This document shows, one piece after another, positions 8,668-17,433 of a DNA stretch of 64,000 nt. A program made the translations under genes and the position numbers. The notes under the pieces were generated by a model. The model did no database searches. It saw nothing but the letters and a program-made list of their open reading frames with translations, and was not told the origin of the DNA. This DNA comes from Marinobacter sp. F4216 (GTDB lineage: Bacteria; Pseudomonadota; Gammaproteobacteria; Pseudomonadales; Oleiphilaceae), in contig NZ_JAIOUO010000009.1 in the NCBI RefSeq assembly GCF_019931195.1, forward strand, positions 1 to 64,000, given 5' to 3'. The stretch's first letter is position 1. Every line of letters starts with the position of its first letter.

Positions 8668-11600
8668 ATGAGCGAAAAAGACATTGAGTTTTCTAGAAAG
8701 ATACTAGAGCGTTGGCAGGCGATTGAGTTCTTTACGCCGTTTACGCTTCCCGCACCTCAGAAACTGAACAAGAAAAAGGAATGGTGTGAATACCTGAAGT
8801 GGAATGACATAAAGTCTGATCCCAACAAACTGCCCTGGATGGCTGGGGAATCAAAAACGGTGGGAACGGAATACTTCTATTACGTACACCTCGGTGTTTT
8901 TTCTATGAGTGCGGCTACTCGGGTTCTTTCCGAGCACTTGCCCGCAACTGAAGACGCGCAAGACAAGATGGTGTATGAGGAGCGGAATGCTGATCCGGAA
9001 TATACATGCTTTGCTCAAATTAAAGTTGAGGCCGATGGCACATCAGACCTTAGCCAAATTTCAATCAGTACGCTGCCGTGGGCGCTAGGAAAGCTGCGAG
9101 CGGGTTCGCTTCAAAAACTGACCTATTCGAATCTCTGTGACGACAACGAGACTTTGGCAATGGAATTGTCTGGAGGCGATTCTGAAGCAGAATCTTCGCA
9201 ACATGTAAGTGTTGAGTCGCTAGAGACCCTGCTAAGAACCCTTATTAAATGGGCAGGTTTTCAACCGGATCCTGCCCTGGATCGAGTCTTCGCTGTATGC
9301 ATCGATGCAAAACCCCAAAAAACAAAGAAGGCCAAGGAATCGAAAAGCGCGCTGTCCAAAAAAGATGAGCCTGACTCATCGAAGCAGAGCAAAGAGCTCG
9401 TACTGCGTAAAGAAAGAGAAGTTGTTGAAAGCCTGGACGAGGGCGTAGCGGTTAATTCGGCCTCGTCATCTGCTGAGGCCATAGAACCGTCCCTCCCTAT
9501 ATTGAATAGCTTCTTTGCGGAAGATTTGGAACGGGCGATCGAGGCACTGGAGAATAATTCGGCCAGTAAAGCTCTTCAGCAATACCTGTCCAATGTTCCC
9601 CCGAAGCACGAGCCAGATTTATATTCTGCTGAAGGTTTACGACTAATTAACGAGTTAGTCCACTACAGGCGAAACCCTCTAGGTCGTTGGTTTAACGAGC
9701 CTGAGCATGGTATGGCCCTTATGCAGCAGTTTGCCGTTAATGTTGCCTTTCGGGATCTTGTGGAGGGGAAAACTCTTGACGAGCAGGGTGGGATTATATC
9801 GGTCAACGGCCCCCCTGGAACGGGCAAAACCACGCTGCTCGGTGATGTCGTAGCTTCCAATATTGTGCGAAGGGCAGTGGCCATTTCTGAATTTGCCTCA
9901 GCGAAGAACACAATTAGTTCCGACGGTTCTGTTCATCGAGACCTCACGGGCTTTGAAATGATCGTTGCTTCGTCGAATAACACCGCGGTCGAAAACATTT
10001 CTACAGAAATACCCTTGGCCAAAAAGCTGGGCAAGGAATTCCGGAGCCTGGATTACCTCAAACCTGTGGCGACAATGCTTCAAGCGGATTTGGCGGACGG
10101 AAAGGAGCTCGCTCTTCCCGATGAAGAAGATAGGAATTGGGGGCTCATTGCCGCGGTTATGGGCAAAAAAGGCAATATAAATGCCTTCAAAGATCGTTTT
10201 TTCTTTTCAAAGCACGAGAGCCGAGAGGAAGAGAGTGGTCGTTTACTCGCGGGTTCTTTTTGGAAGTGGCGCGAGGCGTATCGGAAGATTGCACCTTCAT
10301 TCACTGAGGCAAAAGCCGAATTTAAGGACGCACTGAAGAATTATCAAGAACAGCTCGATAGCCTTGATGCTTTCTGTGCCAATAATAAAAGGCTTATCGA
10401 GCTTGATCAGCAAGAGAAGGAGCTGCTTGCCAAGCGAGCGAGTGCTGAAGTCAAAGTCAAAGAATTGGAAGTGGAGTTAGATGCATTAAATCAAAATTTA
10501 TCGAGTTTGAAGTCGGAAACATGGAGCGTGGAGCGTGATCGGCAATTTGCTGAGGATCGCATCAATCAACTGCAATGGGAGCATCCATTCTGGGCCCCTT
10601 TGCAACGTTTCTTTAACACTCGAACCTGGCGCGCCTATGAATATCAGGTTAATGCTGCCCAAATAGACCTAGATCGTCTGAAACACCGGTTAGTCGAATT
10701 GTCACAACGAACTCGCGAGGCATGCGAAAGGGAAAGAGCATGCGCGAGGCAGCTGTTGCAGTGGCAAAAACGGTTTGTTGATGAGTTGGGAGCGGTTGAG
10801 GATGAACGCGAAGCTCTTCGGGCGCAGGTTCGGGCATTTGTAGACGACCATCCGCAAATGCGCCTTCCGGGAGTGAAGGATCAAGTAGAGGGCGAAACGG
10901 TGCAGCGTAAAGCCCCCTGGCAGGATGCGAAGATTAACGCTGCTCGCAGCGATCTTTTGAAGCAGGCATTGCAACTACATGCGGTATGGCTAATTGAAGT
11001 CTTAAAACGAAAAGAAGCACGTGACAGGTTGTTTGAATTGAGCCAGAAACTAGGCAATGGCGATGCAGTAACGCTCAAGGATTGGCAGTTGCTCTTTATG
11101 ATTGTTCCTGTCATGTCCACCACGTTCGCCTCCCTTGGGCGTATGCTGCAATCCGTTCCGTCTAGCAGTTTAGGTTGGTTGATGATTGACGAGGCCGGTC
11201 AAGCCCCGCCGCAGCAGGCCATTGGAGGATTGTTGCGAGCGAGGAATGTTTTGGTCGTTGGGGATCCCCTGCAAGTTGAACCTGTCGTGACTGCACCTAC
11301 AAAGCTGCTTGAGAAAATCATGGGGCATGATATAGAGCCTGGAGTTGAGACGGATTGGAATCCGGGGAAGCAATCAGTGCAGACCTTGGCTGATCGAGTT
11401 AATCCCTATCACTGCATGATGGAAGGAGGACAGGCTCCGACGCGGGTTGGGATTCCATTGTGGGTTCATCGACGTTGTGTGGATCCAATGTTCAGCGTTG
11501 CCAATGAAATTGCCTACGACAATCGCATGGTGCATGGAAACGAGTCTCATGAGCCTGCGACTGATCCGGTGTTTGACAACGCGACTTGGTTCGATTCCAC

Positions 11601-12372
11601 AAACGTCTCAAGGCCCGAGTTCGCGGGCGCAAGGGATAAACAGTTTCGCCCGGAAGACGCCGTCATATTGGTTAATGTGTTATCGCATCTCTTGGCAAGT
11701 GGAACATCGCTCGATGATGTTTTTGTGATTACTCCCTTTAAAGCCATATCCAATGGGCTTAAGGCCCATGTCCGAAAAAACCAGAATGTGCTTACCAATG
11801 CTGCCTTGCTCGCAAGATCTGGTGACGTAGACGAGATTCCTGTGCCAGATGTTTTCAGTTGGGCAAATGGATATATTGGAACCATTCATACTTTCCAAGG
11901 AAGAGAGAACAGCACCGTAATTATGGTTCTTGGCTGCGACGAAAACCGAAAGGGTGCGATTAATTGGGCGAGTAGTTCGCCAAACATATTAAATGTTGCG
12001 GTCACCCGAGCGAAAAAACATCTATACGTGATTGGTCCGCTCAAGCTTTGGGAGAAACAAGCAGGATTCAGTGTGCTTCGTCGGCATCTATCAGTAGCCG
12101 AGGACCCAGGTATGCCCGTGCAAAAAAAGTCGGAAATGCCTCTGAGCGAACGGCAGAAGCTTTGTGCAGCTCTCGATGTTGAGTCTGATGCTTCTGTGGA
12201 AGAAATCAAAGCAGGCTTCCGAAAAAAAGCTCAAAAGCATCATCCGGATAAGTTTTCCTCTGATGAGTATTCAAACTTAGAGAGGGAACAGGCCATTGAA
12301 GCATTTGAGCAGGCGAAAGAGGCATATGAAAAGTTGATGTCGGATGCCAAAGATGAGCAAACGGTGGCATGA
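8668..12372 (+). CDS. Large UPF1/DNA2-like SF1 helicase with C-terminal J domain
   Basis: 1234 residues. The N-terminal 300 are unrecognised and end in a charged Lys/Ser/Glu linker. Walker A GPPGTGKTT lies near residue 382. A long insert with predicted coiled coil (about 540-760, many Glu, Lys, Leu and Arg) splits the ATPase. Motif II is MIDEAGQAPPQQA (about 840), motif III VVGDPLQVEP (about 864), motif V GTIHTFQGREN (about 1071) and motif VI NVAVTRAKKHLYVIG (about 1108). This is the AAA_11/AAA_12 layout of UPF1/DNA2 helicases. Residues about 1160-1230 form a J domain with HPD at 1192-1194 (FRKKAQKHHPDKF), which would stimulate an Hsp70. All helicase motifs look intact. It lies beyond the IS downstream of mrr; a role in anti-phage defence is inferred from context. 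Confidence 0.85.
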   Translation: MSEKDIEFSRKILERWQAIEFFTPFTLPAPQKLNKKKEWCEYLKWNDIKSDPNKLPWMAGESKTVGTEYFYYVHLGVFSMSAATRVLSEHLPATEDAQDKMVYEERNADPEYTCFAQIKVEADGTSDLSQISISTLPWALGKLRAGSLQKLTYSNLCDDNETLAMELSGGDSEAESSQHVSVESLETLLRTLIKWAGFQPDPALDRVFAVCIDAKPQKTKKAKESKSALSKKDEPDSSKQSKELVLRKEREVVESLDEGVAVNSASSSAEAIEPSLPILNSFFAEDLERAIEALENNSASKALQQYLSNVPPKHEPDLYSAEGLRLINELVHYRRNPLGRWFNEPEHGMALMQQFAVNVAFRDLVEGKTLDEQGGIISVNGPPGTGKTTLLGDVVASNIVRRAVAISEFASAKNTISSDGSVHRDLTGFEMIVASSNNTAVENISTEIPLAKKLGKEFRSLDYLKPVATMLQADLADGKELALPDEEDRNWGLIAAVMGKKGNINAFKDRFFFSKHESREEESGRLLAGSFWKWREAYRKIAPSFTEAKAEFKDALKNYQEQLDSLDAFCANNKRLIELDQQEKELLAKRASAEVKVKELEVELDALNQNLSSLKSETWSVERDRQFAEDRINQLQWEHPFWAPLQRFFNTRTWRAYEYQVNAAQIDLDRLKHRLVELSQRTREACERERACARQLLQWQKRFVDELGAVEDEREALRAQVRAFVDDHPQMRLPGVKDQVEGETVQRKAPWQDAKINAARSDLLKQALQLHAVWLIEVLKRKEARDRLFELSQKLGNGDAVTLKDWQLLFMIVPVMSTTFASLGRMLQSVPSSSLGWLMIDEAGQAPPQQAIGGLLRARNVLVVGDPLQVEPVVTAPTKLLEKIMGHDIEPGVETDWNPGKQSVQTLADRVNPYHCMMEGGQAPTRVGIPLWVHRRCVDPMFSVANEIAYDNRMVHGNESHEPATDPVFDNATWFDSTNVSRPEFAGARDKQFRPEDAVILVNVLSHLLASGTSLDDVFVITPFKAISNGLKAHVRKNQNVLTNAALLARSGDVDEIPVPDVFSWANGYIGTIHTFQGRENSTVIMVLGCDENRKGAINWASSSPNILNVAVTRAKKHLYVIGPLKLWEKQAGFSVLRRHLSVAEDPGMPVQKKSEMPLSERQKLCAALDVESDASVEEIKAGFRKKAQKHHPDKFSSDEYSNLEREQAIEAFEQAKEAYEKLMSDAKDEQTVA

Positions 12373-12389
12373 GCTCGGGGTGAACCAGT

Positions 12390-12686
12390 ATGACGCATAA
12401 AATCATGTGGTTAGGCGGCCCCGCTCTCATGCTAAGTGAGAAACAATCAAGGACTAGCTTTGTTCGGGTTAAGGCAACGACTTTGGACCGCTTTAAAGGC
12501 TGGGAATCCCGATCTCTTGTTCTCTACATCGGTGACAAGATATCGGAAAAATCGTTAGCGCTGCTTTATACACGCTTGACCCGCCTGAAAAGGCACCCAG
12601 ATGGTAGTTATCTGACGGTAATTTCGAGTTCGGACGAGCTAATGGAATGCGGACGCACGTGGCCAGATTTCAAATTATTTCAGTAA
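12390..12686 (+). pseudogene. C-terminal remnant of a UvrD-like (NERD-type) helicase
   Basis: 98 residues starting 18 bp after the helicase stop. KATTLDRFKGWESRSLVLYIGD, then ALLYTRLTRLKRHPDGSYLTVISS and a final GRTWPDF, resemble the last helicase motifs and tail of NERD-domain UvrD-like helicases (FKGxE is motif V; YTRLTR is motif VI). There is no Walker A or motif II, so it is a fragment, presumably left by deletion. It could alternatively be a small stand-alone ORF, but the motifs argue against that. Confidence 0.6.
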
Positions 12687-13258
12687 AACGTCTGGTTGAT
12701 CGTATATAACAAAAGCGCCTTAACTTCGACCTTCCGGGTGAGCTCTAGCATAAATAGGGCTTAAGCTATGCCTCTGACTCCGCTGCACTTTGGTGTGGTA
12801 GCGCCGATAAATTATTTTCTCCCGGGAAAGGTAAGCCTCATGTCTCTTGCATTGGTGAATGTGTGGATTGATCTTTCATTTCGAGACCCTCCCTAGCACC
12901 ATGTTTTGCTTGACAAAACATTTCCCGTTGTTATAATTCACCCCGTACCTTTTTTTGAAGGTAAATTATTTTTTTGCAGTACTTCTCTTTTATCACATCT
13001 CAGATATATCAGGCCGACGGGCTCAGAGCTCCGTCTGTGCATGGCCTCAATTATTTTCTTTCGAAATAAACAGCTAGCAACGAATTCGCCCAGTACTGGG
13101 ACTTAGGATCGTTCCGTCCAAAGTCATACTTGTGTGTTGTCGCCAAGCGTTCGGTTTGGCGTGATGGGTAAGTGTGCCTCTTCGTCCGGAGCGTAGAGTC
13201 GCGTCACCTGAAGTTGACTGGGTGGCGTTGCGGTTCAACGGAAGAAGTGGAGAGCGTC
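12687..13258. other. 572-bp intergenic stretch with promoter and long leader
   Basis: No convincing gene. It holds a near-consensus sigma-70 promoter (12910-12937). Just after it is a small hairpin TACCTT/AAGGTA (12946-12963) followed by T-rich sequence up to about 12975, a possible attenuator. A second hairpin CGCCAA/TTGGCG lies at about 13141-13161. The AT-rich character differs from the flanking coding DNA. A short ORF here (12906-13106) shows no protein-like features. Confidence 0.45.
12910..12937 (+). promoter_or_regulatory. Near-consensus sigma-70 promoter
   Basis: TTGACA (12910-12915), a 16-nt spacer, then TATAAT (12932-12937). Both hexamers are perfect. It points at the membrane-protein/ADP-ribosylglycohydrolase/ATPase cluster and implies a leader of about 310 nt before the first start codon at 13259. 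Confidence 0.65.
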
Positions 13259-13600
13259 ATGTTTTATACCGCACTGGATCAATTTCAGGGTGATGTTGAG
13301 GCTTGGGCAATCAACATCGGGGTTGTCGCCTTGAGTTGGATTCTTTTCTGGTGCGTGTTGGAGGCTTACGCGCTAGAAGGGATCGTTCCCCTCTTCGCTG
13401 GTCATTTCCTAAAAACGGGTCATTTGTTTGATTCATTGGGACTGGAATGGATTGGGGCGCCCTTCTGGTGGGTGCACGACCAGGTAAAAGAGCTGTCCTT
13501 TTTTGGGAGTGGCGACTTCGCTAACTGGTTCGAGCGCGGCTTTTATGCGTGGCTCTTCACCGGAATGCCTGAACTGATGTATCGACTGTCACGCGGCTGA
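13259..13600 (+). CDS. Small membrane protein, paralogue A of a pair
   Basis: 113 residues, family unknown. One clear transmembrane helix (about 18-45, ALSWILFWCVLEAYALEGIV) and a possible amphipathic or second hydrophobic segment near the C-terminus (FYAWLFTGMPELMYRL). It shares an extended pattern with the 120-aa protein at 19282: MFY, FWCxLEAYALEGIV, KTxxLFxSLGLxWIGAPF, GxGxF and TGxPxxxYRxS, roughly half the residues. GGAG lies 7-8 nt before ATG 13259; the longer frame from 13172 adds an unrelated leader. First gene after the strong promoter. The pair brackets the ATPase cluster, suggesting a joint membrane role (inference). Confidence 0.7.
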   Translation: MFYTALDQFQGDVEAWAINIGVVALSWILFWCVLEAYALEGIVPLFAGHFLKTGHLFDSLGLEWIGAPFWWVHDQVKELSFFGSGDFANWFERGFYAWLFTGMPELMYRLSRG

Positions 13601-13720
13601 TAGCTGCCTCGCTCTCTATCGCGGGTGAGGAGCTAAAGAGATGGTGGTCCACGCCTTGGTGTTGAGGCCTTTTGTATCGTCAGTGGTCTGAATTCTTATC
13701 GATGGGAAAGAGGAGAGCGC

Positions 13721-14494
13721 ATGCTTGGTGCCATTGTGGGTGATTTCATTGGGAGTCCTTGGGAAGGTGGGGATCCTTTCGAATTCCGGGGAGCGCTGCT
13801 TCGCCCCTCTTGTGGTTTTACTGACGATACCGTTCTGACGATTACAACTGCTTATGCATGGGCGGTGGGCGAAGATGTGCGAGCGAAGTACCGGGAGAGC
13901 ATCCTGGATTACTGGAGCCTGGGGTTTTCGGAGGCCCTGCTGAAATGGGCCGAGGGACAAGATGAGCAGCAACACTTCAACGTCGGCAATGGAGCGGCTA
14001 TTCGCGTGAGTCCCGTGGTCCTGTTTGCCAACAGTCTCCATGAGGCTCTTGATCTGGCAGCTACATCGGCCTCGGCCACTCACTATCACGAACATGCCAT
14101 TCAACTGGCCACGGTCGTTGGCGGGGCCACCTATCTGGCCCACCGAGGACATAGCCCGGCAGCGATACTCCAATTCGCACGGGTTCAAAGTCCCTTGCTG
14201 TATCGGCGTCCGCGTTCCGGGCAGGCGTATCACTGGGAATCGGTGGTGACGGCCATTGAGATCGCTTGCCAAACCGACAGCTTTGAGAGCTGCATGTGCG
14301 AGTGCGTTGCCGCGGGCGGGGATGTGGACTCGGTGTGCGCGATGGCTGGTGGACTATCCGAAGGGTTTTGGGGCATTCCGTCTATTCTGTTGACGCCGGT
14401 GTTAGCTGAGCTTGAAAAGCAGTATCCGGACCTGTTTCTGATGCTGAAACTGGCAGCCATGAGGGGAGGGCAACACCTGACGTCGACGACATAG
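13721..14494 (+). CDS. ADP-ribosylglycohydrolase (DraG/ARH family)
   Basis: Would remove ADP-ribose from a modified protein or nucleic acid. 257 residues, all-helical fold. The metal-binding motifs are visible: GAIVGDFIGSPWEG at the N-terminus, FTDDTVLT (about residue 35), GNGAAIRVSP (about 90), and GGDVDSVCAMAGGLSEGFWG (about 200), where the family usually has GGDTDT. AGGAG precedes ATG by 6 nt. It lies 120 bp after membrane protein A and 88 bp before the ATPase gene on the same strand. No ADP-ribosyltransferase was recognised in the window, so its target is unknown; pairing with a transferase-type toxin or with a phage effector are both possible. Confidence 0.85.
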   Translation: MLGAIVGDFIGSPWEGGDPFEFRGALLRPSCGFTDDTVLTITTAYAWAVGEDVRAKYRESILDYWSLGFSEALLKWAEGQDEQQHFNVGNGAAIRVSPVVLFANSLHEALDLAATSASATHYHEHAIQLATVVGGATYLAHRGHSPAAILQFARVQSPLLYRRPRSGQAYHWESVVTAIEIACQTDSFESCMCECVAAGGDVDSVCAMAGGLSEGFWGIPSILLTPVLAELEKQYPDLFLMLKLAAMRGGQHLTSTT

Positions 14495-14582
14495 CCACGA
14501 TTGATAACAGCAATGACTCCGGATGAGTCGCTGGTGAATGATAAAACAATCCCTTGCGAACTGTGCCCAAAAGGAGATGCCT

Positions 14583-16724
14583 ATGAGCCTCAAATCCCAA
14601 CCGCTGCTGGTTTTCAACGGTGTGGAGTCCGCACCAATGCATGGATGCTACGCCTCGTCGGGCTCGGCTGACGGCTCGCCGTCCGCCATTCATGAGGGAC
14701 TCGATAAATCCGTGGTCATCACCTTTGACGATGCCAATCGGCACCTGATCACCCTGGGGGCTACCGGTTCGCGCAAGACCACCTCGGTACAGGCACCGGC
14801 CATTGTACGGCTGATTGAAACCGGTTGTTCCGGTGTAGTGATTGACGTGAAGGGTGAGTATCGACACCTGTACGACGAGTACCCTGACCGGGTCGTGGTG
14901 ATTGGTGCCGACGATGATGCGACGCCGTACAACCTGATCCAGGGGATGTCAGACGATCAGTTTGCCACCTTTTTGAACGAACACCGAACGAACCTTAAAG
15001 AACCCTATTGGGGGATGATGGGGGTTCAGGATGCTCGATTTGTTCGGAAGACCTATGAGCTGATGGGGCAGGAAGCGACCTTGGCCGACATTGTCGATGC
15101 ACTAAAGGAGCCTCGAGCCTTTGTACAACGGTGCGACGCCTTTGTGCGATTTAAAAAGACCTTGCCCAAAGACTATTTGAGCTTGTTGTCGGCGGTCAAG
15201 GCCAATCGGTTCAGCATCCTGGCCATGGGAGAATCTGAGCTGCTTGAGCTAGAGGCGCCGAGCATGGAGGAAGTTCAGAAGCAATACAGCTGGCAAACCA
15301 ACGGCATTGTCGGTGCATTGGCACCGTTTTCGGTGGATCCGTGTTTGCGGGCGAAGTTCTGTCCAGCTTTTGAACCGGGCGAGGAGACGGAGGACACGGG
15401 CCTTTCGTCAATGCGGGACCTGCTTTATCGAGATCGGAAGGTGTTGCTTATGGATGTACCGCTTGATCGCTTCGGTAGTACCGCCCACGTGATCTCCAAG
15501 CTTCTGCGGATTCGGATGATTTCGGCCATTACCGGGTTCCGGCGTCACAAGCAAATTGGCTGCGGTGAGCACTTTTACACCTTCTTTGCGGCCGATGAAT
15601 ATCAGCACTTGGTAAACGTCGATGAACGGGCGTCCACCGGCGGTCTGTATGACGATACCACCTTCTTTGATCGGTGTCGGGGCTATGGCCACATCAACTT
15701 GATTGCCACCCAGAGCGTGTCGGCACTAAGGGCGAAAGTGCCTGCTCATTCGGCGGAGCGAGGCATCGACTGCTTGCTCCAGAATATTGGTACCGTGGTG
15801 GTGTTCTCTTCGTCCGACCCTGCGACCGATCAAGTCCTGACGGGACGGGTGTCGGCGCTGGACGCGGAGCAGATCAGCTCGGTGGTTCGCAGCGATTTGC
15901 CTGCTGGACATGCGTATGTCCTTGGGCGGTCGTTGCGCCGCCATGTTGATGCGACCCTCGTGGCTCGGATCCAGGCGACAGCAATTCCGGGCGCGCCCTA
16001 CATGAGCCGATACTTCGCCGGCATGCCGGAGCCATTTCGGGTACCGGCATTCAGTCAGCAACCGGAGCTACTTACGAACCCCTTCCATAAAAAGGGCGCA
16101 GAGCTTAAATCTGCAGGGATCAATGAGCTGCGGATGTCTTTTGAGCAGCGCCAGGAGGAAGTTGTGGAGTCGTTGGCGCAGGCTCAGGCGCAGGAGTGTC
16201 CGCCGGACGTGCTGATGACGCCATTCGTGAGGCTCATGGAGGACGAGGAACTCGAAATTGCTTTGTATGGGGACTTGCAGGGCGAAATGCCTACCTTGTG
16301 GCAGCGCTACCTGAGCCTTGTCATTACCCAACGGGGTTCTGATGGCTGGGAATGTTGGCTCCCGATGGCCGAGGTGATGCCCCACGTAGAGCAACTCATG
16401 ACCAAGGCCGATCGGGCCACCTGTGATCGCCATCGCCAAGCCATCGGGTTCGATCTCTCTGAGGTGGCAAAGGCGGTGAGCGACCGAGCCTCGCTGATCA
16501 GGGTGGAGCCGCCCGAGAGGGGAGGGGTAAGTTCGGATAAGGTTCTCCGGATCCACACTGAATCCGTTTCGCTGACGTTTTCCTGGGGGTACTGGTCGTA
16601 TGTCTGCCGTTGTCTGGGGCATCTGGAGGCGATGTATGGTCAGGTGTCTCTGCAAGAGTATGACGGGGACTCTGATTACTTCCCGGACGATGAGCTGCTC
16701 GAGAGCGTCCTTGCAGAGGCGTAG
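14583..16724 (+). CDS. VirD4/TraG/HerA-like ATPase with an altered P-loop
   Basis: 713 residues. P-loop GATGSRKTTSVQAP at residues 59-72, then VVIDVKGEYRHLY as in coupling proteins and HerA/FtsK-type DNA pumps. Walker B FFAADEYQHLV has D338 and E339, followed by INLIATQS, the sensor motif of VirD4/TraG proteins. The Gly before the P-loop Lys is Arg here (R64, codon CGC where GGC would give Gly), which may weaken or change nucleotide binding. There is no evident N-terminal membrane anchor; the C-terminal 230 residues are unrecognised. ATG 14583 is chosen because AAGGAG precedes it by 6 nt. No relaxase or mating-pair genes are nearby, so a conjugation role is unlikely; a cytoplasmic motor in a defence-like cluster is the inference. 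Confidence 0.7.
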   Translation: MSLKSQPLLVFNGVESAPMHGCYASSGSADGSPSAIHEGLDKSVVITFDDANRHLITLGATGSRKTTSVQAPAIVRLIETGCSGVVIDVKGEYRHLYDEYPDRVVVIGADDDATPYNLIQGMSDDQFATFLNEHRTNLKEPYWGMMGVQDARFVRKTYELMGQEATLADIVDALKEPRAFVQRCDAFVRFKKTLPKDYLSLLSAVKANRFSILAMGESELLELEAPSMEEVQKQYSWQTNGIVGALAPFSVDPCLRAKFCPAFEPGEETEDTGLSSMRDLLYRDRKVLLMDVPLDRFGSTAHVISKLLRIRMISAITGFRRHKQIGCGEHFYTFFAADEYQHLVNVDERASTGGLYDDTTFFDRCRGYGHINLIATQSVSALRAKVPAHSAERGIDCLLQNIGTVVVFSSSDPATDQVLTGRVSALDAEQISSVVRSDLPAGHAYVLGRSLRRHVDATLVARIQATAIPGAPYMSRYFAGMPEPFRVPAFSQQPELLTNPFHKKGAELKSAGINELRMSFEQRQEEVVESLAQAQAQECPPDVLMTPFVRLMEDEELEIALYGDLQGEMPTLWQRYLSLVITQRGSDGWECWLPMAEVMPHVEQLMTKADRATCDRHRQAIGFDLSEVAKAVSDRASLIRVEPPERGGVSSDKVLRIHTESVSLTFSWGYWSYVCRCLGHLEAMYGQVSLQEYDGDSDYFPDDELLESVLAEA

Positions 16725-16801
16725 TCCCCGCTAGGTTCGGTCGAAGACGGCACCGCAAGTCACTGTCGCTTGCCCCCATGAATGAGCAACGGAGTGTGGG
16801 A

Positions 16802-17333
16802 ATGGATCAACCTAGCTTGGAATGGGCGCAGCTGCAGGCGCGTCTCAAGGGGCTGCTAACCGAGCTCTGGGCTCAACAACTGCATGATCCGGCGGTTTGG
16901 TCGGCGTTGACTGAGCGCAAGAACTCATTGCGGATCATGTCCCCGTGGGATGCGGCCTTGCAGGTGATCCTGTTCGCCTGGGCTGTGTTCTTGGGCCTTT
17001 ACGTGCACGGACTGATTACCCTCGCGGCGGTGCTGCTGGCCCTCATTTTGATCGCAAGAAAAAGCGGGCGGGTGATCCGGGAGCGTGAGTGGCTTGAGTA
17101 TCTGACAGCCCCCCCCCGATTGGTTCTTCGAGGGGATTGCAACGACCAAGATCATGTTTGAAGTCCGGGATCGGTTGCCGGAAGTCAATCGATACCTGTT
17201 GGCGAAGGAGACCGGGGGACGATATTCGATCTCTAACTATGAAGTCCGGATATTCACCAAGATTCTGAGTACTCTCGATCAACTAGAGAGCCGGAGAGAT
17301 CTGACGGTCGATAAGCGCGATAGCCGCGCCTGA
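16802..17333 (+). pseudogene. Membrane protein gene interrupted at a C9 tract (possible phase variation)
   Basis: From ATG 16802 (GGAG 7 nt upstream) the frame encodes a helical N-terminus, two adjacent transmembrane segments (LQVILFAWAVFLGLYVHG and LAAVLLALILIA) and a basic stretch, reaching EWLEYLTAPP at a run of nine C (17109-17117). The present frame then stops at 17161. Removing one C opens a frame DWFFEGIATTKIMFEVRD and on to TGA 17331, with protein-like composition throughout, giving about 176 residues. So either an OFF phase of a contingency locus, a decay mutation, or a sequencing indel. Lies 77 bp after the VirD4-like gene and 100 bp before the AAA+ gene. Family unknown. Confidence 0.65.
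17109..17117. repeat. Homopolymer tract of nine C inside a coding frame
   Basis: Nine consecutive C. The downstream coding frame is restored at a length of eight (or eleven). G/C tracts of this length are typical slippage sites. Confidence 0.8.
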
Positions 17334-17433
17334 GATTCAAATGTGGTCGGATACCGTGACCAGGAAAAATGCATCAATAGGACCTTGGGATGATCCAAGG
17401 CCGAACACGTGCCACGCCATCGGGAGATCGTGA

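Noticed and set aside
12906..13106. 66-codon ORF starting at the promoter
   Set aside because: It begins inside the promoter region and has irregular composition; no ribosome-binding site.
14583..16724. Conjugative transfer region
   Set aside because: The coupling-protein-like ATPase has no relaxase, pilus or mating-pair genes around it.
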